Counted from the stretch's first letter, positions 36,057 to 45,307 are shown. The stretch is DNA of 64,000 nt from Synechococcus sp. PCC 7336 (GCF_000332275.1 NZ_CM001776.1:310001-374000); one strand, 5' to 3'. Numbers and translations: made by a program. Notes: generated by a model not told the origin, from the letters alone.

Positions 36057-36365
36057 ATGAATATCCGTTGCAACATTGCTATTGCGGCAGCGGTAGTTGC
36101 CGGTAGTGCAGCGCTGCTGTCTTCAGCTCCCGCGATCGCCGTTCCCAAAATCATCAGGACGTTGGACGAGTTGGCTTTAGAACGCACGAACCGAAATCGT
36201 ATTGTTCCTCTCAGCCGAATTCATGAGGCAGAACGCCAGCGGGAAGGGGTTGAGGTGGCAACTACCGAACCCGGTAGTTCGCTGTCAGCAGACGAGGTCG
36301 ACGACGCTAGTCGCGATGAGGAATTCACTGAATACGTCCGCTCTTTACGCAAAGTCACCCACTGA
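36057..36365 (+). CDS. Small exported protein, function unknown
   Basis: A 102-residue protein with a clear Sec signal peptide. A hydrophobic Ala-rich core is followed by SSAPAIA|VPKI, with cleavage near residue 28. The mature ~74 residues are charged: LDELALERTNRNRIVPLSRI then a Glu/Asp-rich stretch. They contain no cysteine. I do not recognise a family. The ATG is preceded by GAAAGGAAG at good spacing. A long leader and a strong hairpin after the stop suggest a monocistronic transcript. Periplasm or thylakoid lumen is the likely location. Confidence 0.65.
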   Translation: MNIRCNIAIAAAVVAGSAALLSSAPAIAVPKIIRTLDELALERTNRNRIVPLSRIHEAERQREGVEVATTEPGSSLSADEVDDASRDEEFTEYVRSLRKVTH

Positions 36366-36393
36366 TGTAAACGTTAGTTTCGATTGCTCTTGC

Positions 36394-36428
36394 CACCCTC
36401 TTTCAGGCACATGACTTGAGAGAGGGTG
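36394..36428 (+). terminator. Hairpin terminator after the small exported protein
   Basis: CACCCTCT (36394-36401) pairs with AGAGGGTG (36421-36428), and the stem continues inward through TTCA with TGAG-type pairs for about 12 bp. No T-run follows. The remaining spacer to 36683 shows only a short CCGATCGG palindrome. Confidence 0.55.
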
Positions 36429-36683
36429 ACCGATCGGTGACTTCTATAACTTGCGGTGGCGATCGATAGCTTCCATCGGCGATGGGAGGGGCTGTGGAGT
36501 CTGCCGCATTTCCCCCTCACTCGTTCGCAAGCTAGCGGGAGCGGTACCGAACATCCAATTGCGGCGATCGCCCTCCCACCTATTTTTGGCCAACTGTTAT
36601 AGTCAGGTCTGCAGAGCGGTATTCGCATCCGACGGTTTGTTTGGGCTCGTTCTGTTTGTTTAGGCTCGTTATAGGAGATGCTC

Positions 36684-37424
36684 ATGCGCCGCGTGCGTCA
36701 CTCTATTGCTTGGCTTACTGCCGCGATCGCCTCCGTGGCAACCTCGCCAGTTCTGGCAGCCGATGAAATGGTTATTTGGGTGGGACCGGCTAGTCGCAGT
36801 ATCCCGATTGAAGACCTAGCGACCTATGCCGAAACCGGCGAAACCAGTCGCCAACTGCAGATCTACTTGAACGATTCGGGTCCAGAAGCCGCTGACGGCA
36901 TTCGCAAAGCCCTCAATCTCAAAATTCAGCTAGACTTCGTTCCGTTCACACAGTACCTGCGCTCCGAAGGCGGTGCCTGTTTCTTGGGGCAACTTGCTAC
37001 TGTTGTCAAACCACAAGCCAGTAATGTGAATGCCGTACAAGCACTGCGGGCGGGCCTGATTAATGCTTCAGCCCCTGACGGTCAGTTCAGCTTGTTGGAA
37101 TTTTTGGAGAAATATCCCAATCGGCAAATTACGATCCAGCAAGACCAATTGGCTGGCAGCAGCGATCGCGCCACTCAATTTCGCGACCAGTTTCGACAAC
37201 TTTTAGCCGATGCTGGCATTCCCACAGAGTTTGAAACCTCCGAAACCATCGAAGCAACCGCAGAAGCGGCAGCCGCAACTGAGACTAACGGGGAATCCCC
37301 TCAATCTGAGGCTGGCTTACCCCCCGTTATTCCCCTGACCGAGATCGATTACCAACGCTTGGCAGAAGGCTCGCGACAGATTTGCGAGCAGTTTATTGTC
37401 GGGACCGAGACCGGCAACCGTTAG
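36684..37424 (+). CDS. Exported DUF1400-type protein (alpha/beta-hydrolase-associated)
   Basis: A 246-residue protein with a signal peptide ending SPVLAADEM (cut near residue 26). The mature N-terminal half matches the DUF1400 pattern found at the start of cyanobacterial predicted dienelactone-hydrolase-like proteins. It has MVIWVGPASRSIPIEDLATY and AETGETSRQLQIYL, then LRAGLINASAPDGQFSLLEF and LEKYPNRQITI. The hydrolase domain itself is absent; a short Ala/Glu-rich linker ends the protein. The second ATG (36684) is used because GGAG stands 6 bp before it. Role unknown, envelope or lumen location inferred. Confidence 0.7.
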   Translation: MRRVRHSIAWLTAAIASVATSPVLAADEMVIWVGPASRSIPIEDLATYAETGETSRQLQIYLNDSGPEAADGIRKALNLKIQLDFVPFTQYLRSEGGACFLGQLATVVKPQASNVNAVQALRAGLINASAPDGQFSLLEFLEKYPNRQITIQQDQLAGSSDRATQFRDQFRQLLADAGIPTEFETSETIEATAEAAAATETNGESPQSEAGLPPVIPLTEIDYQRLAEGSRQICEQFIVGTETGNR

Positions 37425-37459
37425 GGGTAAGGCGAGATACGATCGCCTCCCCGCACGGA

Positions 37460-39253
37460 TTACAGCCCGTAGATGCGGACAATCAGAAAGGGGGTTAGGA
37501 AGGTCAGCATTAAACTGAGGGGGGCACCGACGCGGGTGAAATCGAGAAATTTATAGCCGCCAGCAGTGTAAATCATGGTGTTGGTTTGATAGCCGATGGG
37601 GGTCATAAAACTGCAGGAGGCAGCAAAGGTGACCGCTAGCATAAACGAGAGCGGGTTCAAGCCCAAGCTTTCGGCGGCTTTGGCAGCGATCGGCAGCATC
37701 AACACCACCGAAGCATTATTGGACAAGATCTCGGTCAGTAGTGACGTTGCCAGGTAAAAGAACACCAAAATCCAATACCCGGTCAGCTCGCCACTGGCCC
37801 CCACGAACAGATCGGCCAGCCACTGCGTTGCCCCTGAATTGTCCATGGCAATCCCCAGCGGAATCAGCCCTGCCAACAGAAAAATAATGTCCCATCGAAT
37901 GGCGGCGTAGAGTTCCCCCGGCTTGAGGCACCCCGTCAACACCATCAATACAGCCCCCAATAGAGCGCTGACCAGGATGGGTAACAGCTCGAATGCGGCT
38001 AGCAGGACTGCGCCCACCCCAATCGCCACTGCCACACCCGCCTTATCGGTGCGCAGTGTTTCCAGATCTCGTTCGTTAATGACGAGTAGGTCTCGGCTAG
38101 TTTGTAGCCCCAAAAAGCTCTGTTTGGGTCCCTGCACCAACAAAATATCGCCAAATCGCAGCGGTACTTTGCCCAAGCGTTCCCTCACCAGCTCTTGACC
38201 GCGCCGAATAGCTAACACCGTAACGTTATAGCGCTGCCGGAAGCGCAATTCTTTCAGCGTCGAGCCCACAACGCGGGCATTACCCAAGATCAAAACTTCG
38301 GCAATACCGTCTTCTTCAGTGACCAATTCTGGGGAGGGAGATTGAGAGTTAAATTTGCGCTCGGGCAAAATATAGATGCCTTTCTCCTGCTTGATTTTAA
38401 GGAGTTCTTCGCGATCGCACCTGACTAACAGAATATCCCCCACCTGCAGCAGTTTGTCCGCCAGTGGCTGGGGAAAGTGAGCGTCGTTACGAATGATTTC
38501 CAATACATCCACATCAAACTGTCGTTGCAGAGAGCTGGTCCGCAACGTTTGTCCGACCAAACTGGAGTCGGGGGCGATCGCAATTTCGCTCACATAGTCT
38601 CGCAATTGGTATCGCTGGGCGATCGAAGCCGAGTTGACCGGCTGGCGATCGGGCAAGAGTCGAGGGGCTACGATGGCCAAGTAGAGCAAGCCCGCACAGA
38701 AAGCCGACAATCCCACCCCCGTGAATAAAAACAGCGGAAATTCCCCATAGCCCAACCGCTGTGACAGGCCGCTAGCGAGCACGTTAGTGGAAGTGCCGAT
38801 AACCGTGATGGTACCTCCCATAATCGAGAGATACGACAGCGGAATTAGCAGACGAGAAGCCGATATCCCTAACTTTTCTGCCCAGGTTTCAATCAAGGGT
38901 AAAAATGTGGGAACCACCGCCGTGTTGTTAATAAAGGCCGAGATCGGCCCCACCAATACCCCCAGTGTCACAATTTGCCGTGCCGGACTGCGCCCTCCCC
39001 ACTGCAATAATATGCTCGTGACTGCCTGCAAAGCCCCCGTGCGGGCAATGCCCGCACTCAGCACAAACATCGCCATCACCGTGATCGTGGCAGGATTGCT
39101 AAAGCCCGAGATCCCCTCCGTGGGGTCCACCAACCCCAACACCATGAGCAGCACCATGGTAGAGATGGCTGTAATATCCACTGGCAGCCATTCAGCAATA
39201 AAGCTGACAAAGGCTAAGGCCAAAACCATCAGGGTAAGAATTGTTTGCATCAT
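37460..39253 (-). CDS. SLC13/DASS-family permease with two RCK_C (TrkA-C) domains
   Basis: A 597-residue membrane protein. The N-terminal half has about six membrane segments with FINNTAVVPTFLPLIETWAE and MGGTITVIGTSTNVLASG, the anion-transporter signatures. Two soluble TrkA-C/RCK_C domains follow (~215-295 and ~315-390), each ending in GDILLVRC or GDILLVQGP. The C-terminal half repeats the membrane unit with EILSNNASVVLMLPIAAKAA and SFMTPIGYQTNTMIY. Such proteins carry sulfate, dicarboxylates or similar anions with sodium. In cyanobacteria and algae this RCK-containing type is often linked to sulfate. The substrate is not certain. It converges with the DUF1400 gene. Confidence 0.85.
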   Translation of the reverse strand: MMQTILTLMVLALAFVSFIAEWLPVDITAISTMVLLMVLGLVDPTEGISGFSNPATITVMAMFVLSAGIARTGALQAVTSILLQWGGRSPARQIVTLGVLVGPISAFINNTAVVPTFLPLIETWAEKLGISASRLLIPLSYLSIMGGTITVIGTSTNVLASGLSQRLGYGEFPLFLFTGVGLSAFCAGLLYLAIVAPRLLPDRQPVNSASIAQRYQLRDYVSEIAIAPDSSLVGQTLRTSSLQRQFDVDVLEIIRNDAHFPQPLADKLLQVGDILLVRCDREELLKIKQEKGIYILPERKFNSQSPSPELVTEEDGIAEVLILGNARVVGSTLKELRFRQRYNVTVLAIRRGQELVRERLGKVPLRFGDILLVQGPKQSFLGLQTSRDLLVINERDLETLRTDKAGVAVAIGVGAVLLAAFELLPILVSALLGAVLMVLTGCLKPGELYAAIRWDIIFLLAGLIPLGIAMDNSGATQWLADLFVGASGELTGYWILVFFYLATSLLTEILSNNASVVLMLPIAAKAAESLGLNPLSFMLAVTFAASCSFMTPIGYQTNTMIYTAGGYKFLDFTRVGAPLSLMLTFLTPFLIVRIYGL

Positions 39254-39383
39254 TCAACGGGAAAAGAGCGGGCTCGATCGATCTGGCACCAGCGAGGTGA
39301 GTTTCGCCTGCAGCCTCGTGTCTTACCCTATCGCTGACAGGGTAGTGTTAGGCATCGTCTATCCTCTGTATAGGATGGCACTT

Positions 39384-39407
39384 AAAAAATCGCCCCAGAA
39401 ACGGGGC
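39384..39407 (-). terminator. Intrinsic terminator read on the minus strand
   Basis: On the minus strand GCCCC-GTTTCT-GGGGC is followed directly by GATTTTTTAAG, a textbook stem plus T-run. It sits in the 290 bp between the divergent SLC13 and FHA genes. It can only stop leftward transcripts, such as ones from ssb running antisense across the FHA gene. Confidence 0.5.
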
Positions 39408-39543
39408 AGCTATTCTAAGATTGGGGATTGGCGATCGCCGATCGAATCTTCCCATCGGGTTGGATTTGAGAGGGCTCGTCTGGAAACCTCTAACGGGGCT
39501 CATTCCGCTGGCTGAATGGGCAGACTAGTAACGACTAGTAACA

Positions 39544-39969
39544 ATGGAAGCAGCTTCTACAGACCGTATGTCAGATGTAGCTGACAAACAATTGCTCAAT
39601 CATGCCTTGATTGTCAAAGACCGGAACGGTCCGAAGGCTTATTGGCTGACAGCCGAGGTGTATACCTTGGGGCGAGATGCGTCTAATAGTATACGAATTG
39701 ATTCTCGTTTTGTCTCGCGCCAACACGCCCTGCTCTATCGCGTTAGCGATAGCAATGGAGGCTTTTTCTACCAAATTCTCGATGGCGATCCGAACGGCAA
39801 TCCCAGCACCAATGGCTTGTATATCAACAACCAGCGAATTGACTTTTTCGATCTCCAGCATGGCGATGAAATTCGCTTGAGCTCTGATGTGACGGCAACC
39901 TATATCACGACCCCAAAAACCTTTGACTACATCCTATCCACCTACGAGCGCACGAAAATTGCAGGGTGA
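39544..39969 (+). CDS. FHA-domain protein
   Basis: A 141-residue protein that is almost entirely one FHA domain. It shows YTLGRDASNSIRID (phosphothreonine-loop Gly-Arg), then FVSRQHALLYRV (Ser-Arg...His) and NPSTNGLYINNQRI (the Asn contacting the peptide backbone). Such domains read phosphothreonine marks made by Ser/Thr kinases. Here no effector domain is attached, so it is probably an adaptor. The ATG at 39544 gives a 24-residue lead-in. A minus-strand ssb gene converges on it with a ~110 bp gap. Confidence 0.85.
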   Translation: MEAASTDRMSDVADKQLLNHALIVKDRNGPKAYWLTAEVYTLGRDASNSIRIDSRFVSRQHALLYRVSDSNGGFFYQILDGDPNGNPSTNGLYINNQRIDFFDLQHGDEIRLSSDVTATYITTPKTFDYILSTYERTKIAG

Positions 39970-40079
39970 CAGCGGCCCCCCCACCAGGAACTCAATGAAA
40001 CTTATTTCACTCGAAACCTTCGCCAAGCGAGGGGTTCGGAAACTGCAAGGCGGAGACAGTTATTGCGGAGCCGTCTGGC

Positions 40080-40508
40080 TTAAAAGGGGATTTCATCCAT
40101 CGCGGGCGAGGCAGCAGCAGGAGCTTCGACTTTAGGAGTGCTGGGACGCGGGCGAGAACTACTGGCACCGCTCGATGCACTGCGATCGCTGGCTCCTGCG
40201 GCTTCAAATTCGCCACTGACTTTGTAAATGCGACGGGCGCTAATTTCGGCCCGCTTCTCGTTGCGTCCGTCTCTTTCCACCGTATTGATGTGGAGTTGGC
40301 CCTCAATCGTGACGCGATCGCCCACAGCAAAGTTATCCACCACCTGCTGAGCAGTTTCCCCAAAGGCGGCCACCCGCACTTGGGCATCGGGTTCTCCCTG
40401 CCGCGAACTGGGAAAACTGACTAACAGAGAAGATACTGCCAAGTTGTCTGGCGTGTAGCGCATTTCTGGCTCGGTGACAATTTCGGCCATTAACACAATT
40501 GAGTTCAT
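40080..40508 (-). CDS. ssb: Single-stranded DNA-binding protein
   Basis: A 142-residue SSB. The OB-fold begins MNSIVLMAEIVTEPEMRYTP and continues with VRVAAFGETAQQVVDNFAVG and VTIEGQLHI. A Ser/Pro-rich linker leads to the canonical acidic tip MDEIPF that recruits repair and replication partners. The start at 40508 follows the family; an upstream in-frame ATG at 40544 adds 12 unlikely residues. It protects ssDNA in replication and recombination. Confidence 0.93.
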   Translation of the reverse strand: MNSIVLMAEIVTEPEMRYTPDNLAVSSLLVSFPSSRQGEPDAQVRVAAFGETAQQVVDNFAVGDRVTIEGQLHINTVERDGRNEKRAEISARRIYKVSGEFEAAGASDRSASSGASSSRPRPSTPKVEAPAAASPAMDEIPF

Positions 40509-40753
40509 TGAATTCTCGGTCTCCGTAGAGCGGCAGCTAGGCAAATGACGTTCGTTCTAGGGTACTGACGCAAGCATGCGATCGCCAACCCCAGAATTAC
40601 GCAAGCGCAACACTTCTGGGTCGAGGCTTCGAGCGGAGTCCGAGCGATCGCCTCGCAAGACCTGCCCCAATTCACCCCAAGCCGTTGCATGTAAATCTTC
40701 ATCTTCAAACTGTAGGAAGAAACTTAAAATAAAATTAAGGAATGAGAGATCGA

Positions 40754-41032
40754 ATGTTTTCTACCCTTTCCTACGAGCGATATACCGTACAAGTGCCACC
40801 TGAATCTATTCAGGAGGTGGCTGGTGTATTGCAAGATATGGGAGTTTCGATACGGCACAGGTCGGATGGCTCCCTCACAGCATTAATTCGCTACGGGCTG
40901 AAGGGGGCGCTCGATCGCATCGCGATCGTTCACGTCGAGATGCGCTTCTCCCACAATCGTCAAGAGCGCGAGCAGTGGCTGGAGATGTGTTGGCAGTTGC
41001 CCTTCGACCCGAACCCTCAAACGCAACCTTAG
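40754..41032 (+). CDS. Small protein of unknown function
   Basis: A 92-residue soluble protein, not recognised. It opens MFSTLSYERYTVQVPPESIQ and has a mixed alpha/beta pattern ending WLEMCWQLPFDP. The ATG at 40754 (MFSTL) is preferred over 40742 because GAGAG lies five bases before it. It is divergent from ssb with about 245 bp between them. Codon use is typical of the window. Confidence 0.55.
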   Translation: MFSTLSYERYTVQVPPESIQEVAGVLQDMGVSIRHRSDGSLTALIRYGLKGALDRIAIVHVEMRFSHNRQEREQWLEMCWQLPFDPNPQTQP

Positions 41033-41124
41033 GGCAGGCAATCCTGTTGCAGCGCGAGGCGATCGCTCTGTCAATCTCCGTTCGCCGTTAAGATGAGAGG
41101 CGTCCTTCCCTACTGCTTACTGTT

Positions 41125-41694
41125 GTGGTTCCCCCGTACAAGTTTCAAGTCCCCACGCTTTTATCCCTCTGGCGGCGCTTGGCTGTGGGCATCTGCCTAC
41201 TGCTGGCGATCGCGGTGACAGCACTGCCAGTGCGCGCCAGCATCGATAACGATCGCTACGACGGCAATATTTTTGCTCTCTACGGCTCCAATGGCAGCAT
41301 CGTGCCCCCCCGCGTTTCGCTGGCCGACTCAATTGCTCAGCGGGTACCGACGCTGCTGGTGTTTTATGTGGAAGATAGCTCCGACTGCAAGCGCTTTGCG
41401 GCGGTGGTGGGCAATCTACAGGTGCGCTACGGACTGGGGGTGAATATTGTAGCCCTGAACATCGATGCACTCGCCACAGACGATCCGAATGGGCCGGGGC
41501 AGTATTTTGACGGACGAGTGCCCCAGACGCTGTTCTTCGATCCGGACGGTCGCATTACCTATAACCAAGTGGGCGATCGTCCCATCACAGAGGTAGAGAA
41601 TACCATTCGAGCGGTATACAACTTAGAGCCCGTAGCAGAGGGAGACCTGCGACGCCAGCCGTTTAACGAGTTGCAGACAGGATTTGGTCGTTAG
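41125..41694 (+). CDS. Thioredoxin-fold membrane-anchored/exported protein
   Basis: A 189-residue protein. One hydrophobic segment at residues ~18-38 ends ALPVRAS, so it is either cleaved or a single-pass anchor facing the lumen or periplasm. The following domain has the pattern of a cyanobacterial thioredoxin-like family: TLLVFYVEDSSDCKRFAAVV, then a later cis-Pro-like RVPQTLFFDPDGRITY. The CxxC pair is reduced to a single cysteine (DSSDCK), so it is unlikely to act as a standard disulfide oxidoreductase. The GTG at 41125 is taken as the start. Function unknown. Confidence 0.65.
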   Translation: MVPPYKFQVPTLLSLWRRLAVGICLLLAIAVTALPVRASIDNDRYDGNIFALYGSNGSIVPPRVSLADSIAQRVPTLLVFYVEDSSDCKRFAAVVGNLQVRYGLGVNIVALNIDALATDDPNGPGQYFDGRVPQTLFFDPDGRITYNQVGDRPITEVENTIRAVYNLEPVAEGDLRRQPFNELQTGFGR

Positions 41695-41807
41695 AGAGTC
41701 GTGCAGGCGATCGCAGGCACCGACCCAATGGGCAATCTCTGCCCAGAAAGGACAATGGCCTCAGGTGGGCTATTCTCGCGCTGAATGCTCCCTTTGCGGT
41801 TTTCCAT

Positions 41808-42095
41808 ATGGTATCGAACCCCTCCCCCACTCAACCGGCGATCGACTTAGCCGACTTGGAGCGGCGATTGCAGCAACTGCAAGTCCAACTGAGCGACTTG
41901 CAAGAGTTCGATCGCCTAGAAAAACTGCCGCCCGAAAGAGCGGCAGAAATGTTAGAGCAAATCCTGGACTTAGAAACCCGGATGCAAACTTATGTAGAAG
42001 GATTAGTTAGCTTTCCAGCAATTTTCTGGCAGGCTGTGCGCTGGGGAGGTCTAGGTGTATTGGTGGGGGTGCTGCTGCAGAGAATTGCGGGGTAG
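41808..42095 (+). CDS. Small coiled-coil protein with C-terminal membrane segment
   Basis: A 95-residue protein. Residues ~13-65 are heptad-like (LADLERRLQQLQVQLSDLQE), predicting a coiled coil. Residues ~68-92 are hydrophobic (AVRWGGLGVLVGVLLQRIAG), a likely membrane tail. I do not recognise it. It lies 113 bp after the thioredoxin-like gene on the same strand. Confidence 0.55.
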   Translation: MVSNPSPTQPAIDLADLERRLQQLQVQLSDLQEFDRLEKLPPERAAEMLEQILDLETRMQTYVEGLVSFPAIFWQAVRWGGLGVLVGVLLQRIAG

Positions 42096-42107
42096 GGGGC
42101 AGCCAGC

Positions 42108-42308
42108 CTATTCGATCGAAATCGTTTGAGGACCGCTGGGAGGCTCGTCAGAATCGTCAGAGTCTGATGATACGGATACGCCCTGCTGTTTTAACCAACT
42201 TTTGAGCGGTTCTTGCTCGATATCGAGACGCAGCATCCCTGCCGCAAACCCTCCCAGAAAGGGAATGGGATTTTGCAGAATTTCCTTAACCATAGTTTGT
42301 TTTTCCAT
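42108..42308 (-). CDS. Small conserved cyanobacterial-type protein
   Basis: A 66-residue protein, MEKQTMVKEILQNPIPFLGG with FAAGMLRLDIEQEPLKSWL, which I associate with a small conserved cyanobacterial family of unknown role. The C-terminal third is acidic and Ser-rich. The ATG at 42308 is preferred to one ten codons upstream because it matches the family-type start. It overlaps nothing and converges with the coiled-coil gene. A hydrophobic stretch (IPFLGGFAAGML) might touch a membrane. Confidence 0.6.
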   Translation of the reverse strand: MEKQTMVKEILQNPIPFLGGFAAGMLRLDIEQEPLKSWLKQQGVSVSSDSDDSDEPPSGPQTISIE

Positions 42309-42532
42309 TAGTTCACCCTCATCATGGGCTGAATGCATTGTGCGGTTTCAAGCTCATTCAGTCGTCTCGTCGATCCTATCAGGCCAGACCTACAGCGTAA
42401 CGGGAGATCTTGCCTGCGGCCGTCGGTCAACAGACTGCAGCTTGGAACTCAGCCTCCCACGGCTTCACCTGCCCATCGCCTCCGCACCTCCTCCCGAAGA
42501 AAAGTGGGCAGAAAGTCTATCTCTCTCACAAT

Positions 42533-42886
42533 TTAGTGGGGTTGACTGTGGGCTCGATAATTGACATCCACCCAGCATTGCGGCAGAGGCTCTCCTGAGG
42601 GAAAAGTTAGATGAGATTTGTTGAAATATTCGGCATCTTGCATCTCTTCACCCGCATGCAAACACCCCATGACTTTATTGATATTGGGATCGAAGAGACC
42701 TTCCAAAGACATAATCTCTACCAGAGCCCCGCTGGAAGTGTGTTTCACGAACATACTTGCTCCCAGGTCATAGAACCCTAACAACTCCAGGTATAACACC
42801 TCTATTTGTGGGGGATTTACAAGAACTGTGAAGTCTGGGAGGAAGCCGGCGATCGCCGCAGTCAGACACCTACAGCTGGAGGGCAA
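42533..42886 (-). CDS. Conserved-type protein of unknown function
   Basis: A 117-residue protein. The core (TVLVNPPQIEVLYLELLGFY, then LVEIMSLEGLFDPNINKVMG and FPSGEPLPQCWVDVNYR) looks like a compact domain I recall from cyanobacterial hypothetical proteins, but I cannot name it. No signal peptide is convincing. The first ~15 residues may not be part of the native protein. It is divergent from the SelD fusion gene with a ~118 bp gap. Confidence 0.55.
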   Translation of the reverse strand: MPSSCRCLTAAIAGFLPDFTVLVNPPQIEVLYLELLGFYDLGASMFVKHTSSGALVEIMSLEGLFDPNINKVMGCLHAGEEMQDAEYFNKSHLTFPSGEPLPQCWVDVNYRAHSQPH

Positions 42887-43003
42887 GGAATAAAAAGAGA
42901 GGCGTAAGTTGGATCTCAGCTATAGAACTTGCTGCCGGATTATATTAGGAGGGTTGAGTCTCAGCTCGGCGCGAAGCCTATCCCTCAACGGCACGTCAAC
43001 ACT

Positions 43004-45286
43004 ATGCACCCACAACCAACTCTGCGGGATCTCGTTCTGATCGGGGCCGGCCACAGCCACGCGATCGCCCTCAAACTTTTCGGTATGAACCCCATACCGG
43101 GCGTGCAAATCACCCTCATTACAGAGACTACCTATACCCCCTACTCGGGCATGCTGCCGGGATACGTTGCCGGGTACTACAGCGTCGATGACTGTCATAT
43201 CGACATGCGCCCTCTAGCTCAATTTGCCAACGCGCGCCTCTACCTCGATCGCGCGATCGGTCTGGACCTAGAGAATCAAACTGTGCGCTGCGCCAATCGC
43301 CCCCCCGTCCCCTACGATGTTCTCTCCATCAATATCGGCAGTATTCCCACCAAAGCCAATGTTCCCGGTGCTGAGAAGTATGCCATTCCCGCCAAACCCA
43401 TCCGCCACTTTCTGGAGCACTGGCAACAGGTGGTCAAAAATATTACTCGCCAACCCGATCGCCCCTGGCGACTGGCGATCGTGGGAGGGGGCGTTGGCGG
43501 CGTAGAACTGTCGCTAAACATGCGATCGCGCCTGCACGGCATCCTCAAACAAGCCGGACAGCCGACATCGAACCTGACGATTCACCTGTTTCAACGGGGT
43601 CGCAAACTTGCCCCCGATCTCAATGCTAAGGCCCGCCAAATTTTGCTGAATAATCTGCTGCGCCAGGGTATCGAGGTGCATTTGGAGCAGACGGCGATCG
43701 AGGTCCAGCCCAATCGCGTCCTTTGCCAGTCGGGCTTGGCAGTAGACTGCGATCGCATCTTTTGGGTTACCCAGGCCAGCGCTCAACCGTGGCTTGCTGC
43801 AGCAGGGTTAGCCACTGACAAACGCGGTTTCATCGCCCTGAAAGATACCCTGCAATCCGAATCTCACCCCAATGTTTTTGCGGCTGGAGATATCTCCGCC
43901 GTTACCTGCCATCCCCGCCCCAAAGCCGGAGTCTTTGCCGTCCGCCAGGGCAAACCCCTATACGACAATCTCCGCCGCCACTTGCTGGGAGAAGCCTCCA
44001 AGCCTTTCAAACCCCAACAAGACTTTTTGCGCATTGTCGGCACTGGCAACAAATCTGCTGTTGCCACCAAGTGGAACTGGGCATGGCAATCTCCCCTAAT
44101 GTGGCGGTGGAAAGAATGGATCGAATTTCGGTTTATGGGCCAGTTTCGCAATCTCGATCCCATGCCCGCCAGCGATCGCCCTGCATTGCCCCAAGGCATG
44201 GCAGACCCCGAGACGATCGGCGAGCTCTCCAACCTAAACATGCGCTGCGGCGGATGCGGCTCGAAGGTGGGCAGTACGGTCTTGAGTCGAGTCTTGCAGC
44301 GATTGCAATTGGAGCTCGGAGCGTCAGAGCGATCGGCAGATATTCTCGTCGGTCTCGACAGCCCGGACGATGCCGCCATCTTGCAAGTCCCCACCGACCA
44401 GGCAATGGTCCAAACCCTCGACTATTTCAAAACCCTGCTAGACGATCCCTATCTATTCGGCCAAATTGCCACCCACCACTGCCTCAGCGACTTGTTTGCG
44501 ATGGGGGCAACAGGGCATAGTGCTTTGGCACTGGCAACCCTTCCCTATGCCAGCGAGGAGAAGGCGGAAGATACGCTATTTCAGCTCCTAGCTGGAGCAA
44601 CCGAGGTCTTGCGCGAAGCAGGAGCGCAGTTGATTGGCGGGCATACCGTGGAGGGGGCCGAGTTGGGATTTGGCCTGACTTGTAATGGGTTCGTTCGTCC
44701 CGATCGCATTTTGCGCAAGAGCGGGCTCAAACCGGATCGGGTGCTACTGGTCACGAAAGCGATCGGGACGGGGGCTTTATTTGCGGCTCACATGCGATTG
44801 CGGGCAGATGGTCGCTGGATTGATGCGGCGGTACAGTCAATGTTGCAATCCAATCGAGCAGCAGCGCTGTGTTTGCAGCGACACGGAGCAACTGCTTGTA
44901 CCGATATCACGGGCTTTGGGCTGTTGGGGCATTTGCTGGAAATGGTCGAGGCTTCTGGAGTGAGCGTTCAGCTCGATCTGTCGGGCGTACCCATCTTGCC
45001 GGGGGCGATTGACGTGTTTCAATCGGGCACGACCAGCTCTTTGCACCCTCAGAATGCGCGGGCGGCTCGGGCAATTAGGGATATTGAGGCGATCGATCGA
45101 GATCCCCGCTATCCTGTCTTGTTCGATCCGCAAACATCTGGGGGATTGCTGGCGGCAGTGGATGTGGCGCGGGCCTCGGGATGTCTTGCAGAACTCCACA
45201 GCTTGGGCTACGAACACAGCAGTATTATCGGTTGCGTTGTCGAGCGCGACGACAACCTCCCTCCCATTCAACTCAGAGCCCTATAG
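43004..45286 (+). CDS. selD: NADH dehydrogenase-like / selenide, water dikinase (SelD) fusion
   Basis: A 760-residue two-domain protein. Residues 1-~390 are an FAD/NAD oxidoreductase: LVLIGAGHSHAIALKLFGMN, LAIVGGGVGGVELSLNMRSR, and NVFAAGDISAV near 290. Residues ~410-760 are SelD: MRCGGCGSKVG with the active-site Cys/Lys region, LDSPDDAAIL, TLDYFKTLLDDPY, LSDLFAMGATGHSAL, IGGHTVEGAELGFGL and LFDPQTSGGLLAAV. SelD makes selenophosphate from selenide and ATP. The fused oxidoreductase may supply reduced selenium, but that is a common guess rather than a fact. The ATG at 43004 (MHPQPTLRD) is chosen within a longer frame. No selenocysteine machinery is near; in cyanobacteria the product probably feeds 2-selenouridine in tRNA. 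Confidence 0.92.
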   Translation: MHPQPTLRDLVLIGAGHSHAIALKLFGMNPIPGVQITLITETTYTPYSGMLPGYVAGYYSVDDCHIDMRPLAQFANARLYLDRAIGLDLENQTVRCANRPPVPYDVLSINIGSIPTKANVPGAEKYAIPAKPIRHFLEHWQQVVKNITRQPDRPWRLAIVGGGVGGVELSLNMRSRLHGILKQAGQPTSNLTIHLFQRGRKLAPDLNAKARQILLNNLLRQGIEVHLEQTAIEVQPNRVLCQSGLAVDCDRIFWVTQASAQPWLAAAGLATDKRGFIALKDTLQSESHPNVFAAGDISAVTCHPRPKAGVFAVRQGKPLYDNLRRHLLGEASKPFKPQQDFLRIVGTGNKSAVATKWNWAWQSPLMWRWKEWIEFRFMGQFRNLDPMPASDRPALPQGMADPETIGELSNLNMRCGGCGSKVGSTVLSRVLQRLQLELGASERSADILVGLDSPDDAAILQVPTDQAMVQTLDYFKTLLDDPYLFGQIATHHCLSDLFAMGATGHSALALATLPYASEEKAEDTLFQLLAGATEVLREAGAQLIGGHTVEGAELGFGLTCNGFVRPDRILRKSGLKPDRVLLVTKAIGTGALFAAHMRLRADGRWIDAAVQSMLQSNRAAALCLQRHGATACTDITGFGLLGHLLEMVEASGVSVQLDLSGVPILPGAIDVFQSGTTSSLHPQNARAARAIRDIEAIDRDPRYPVLFDPQTSGGLLAAVDVARASGCLAELHSLGYEHSSIIGCVVERDDNLPPIQLRAL

Positions 45287-45307
45287 CCGTTTTGGGGCGA
45301 GAGGACA

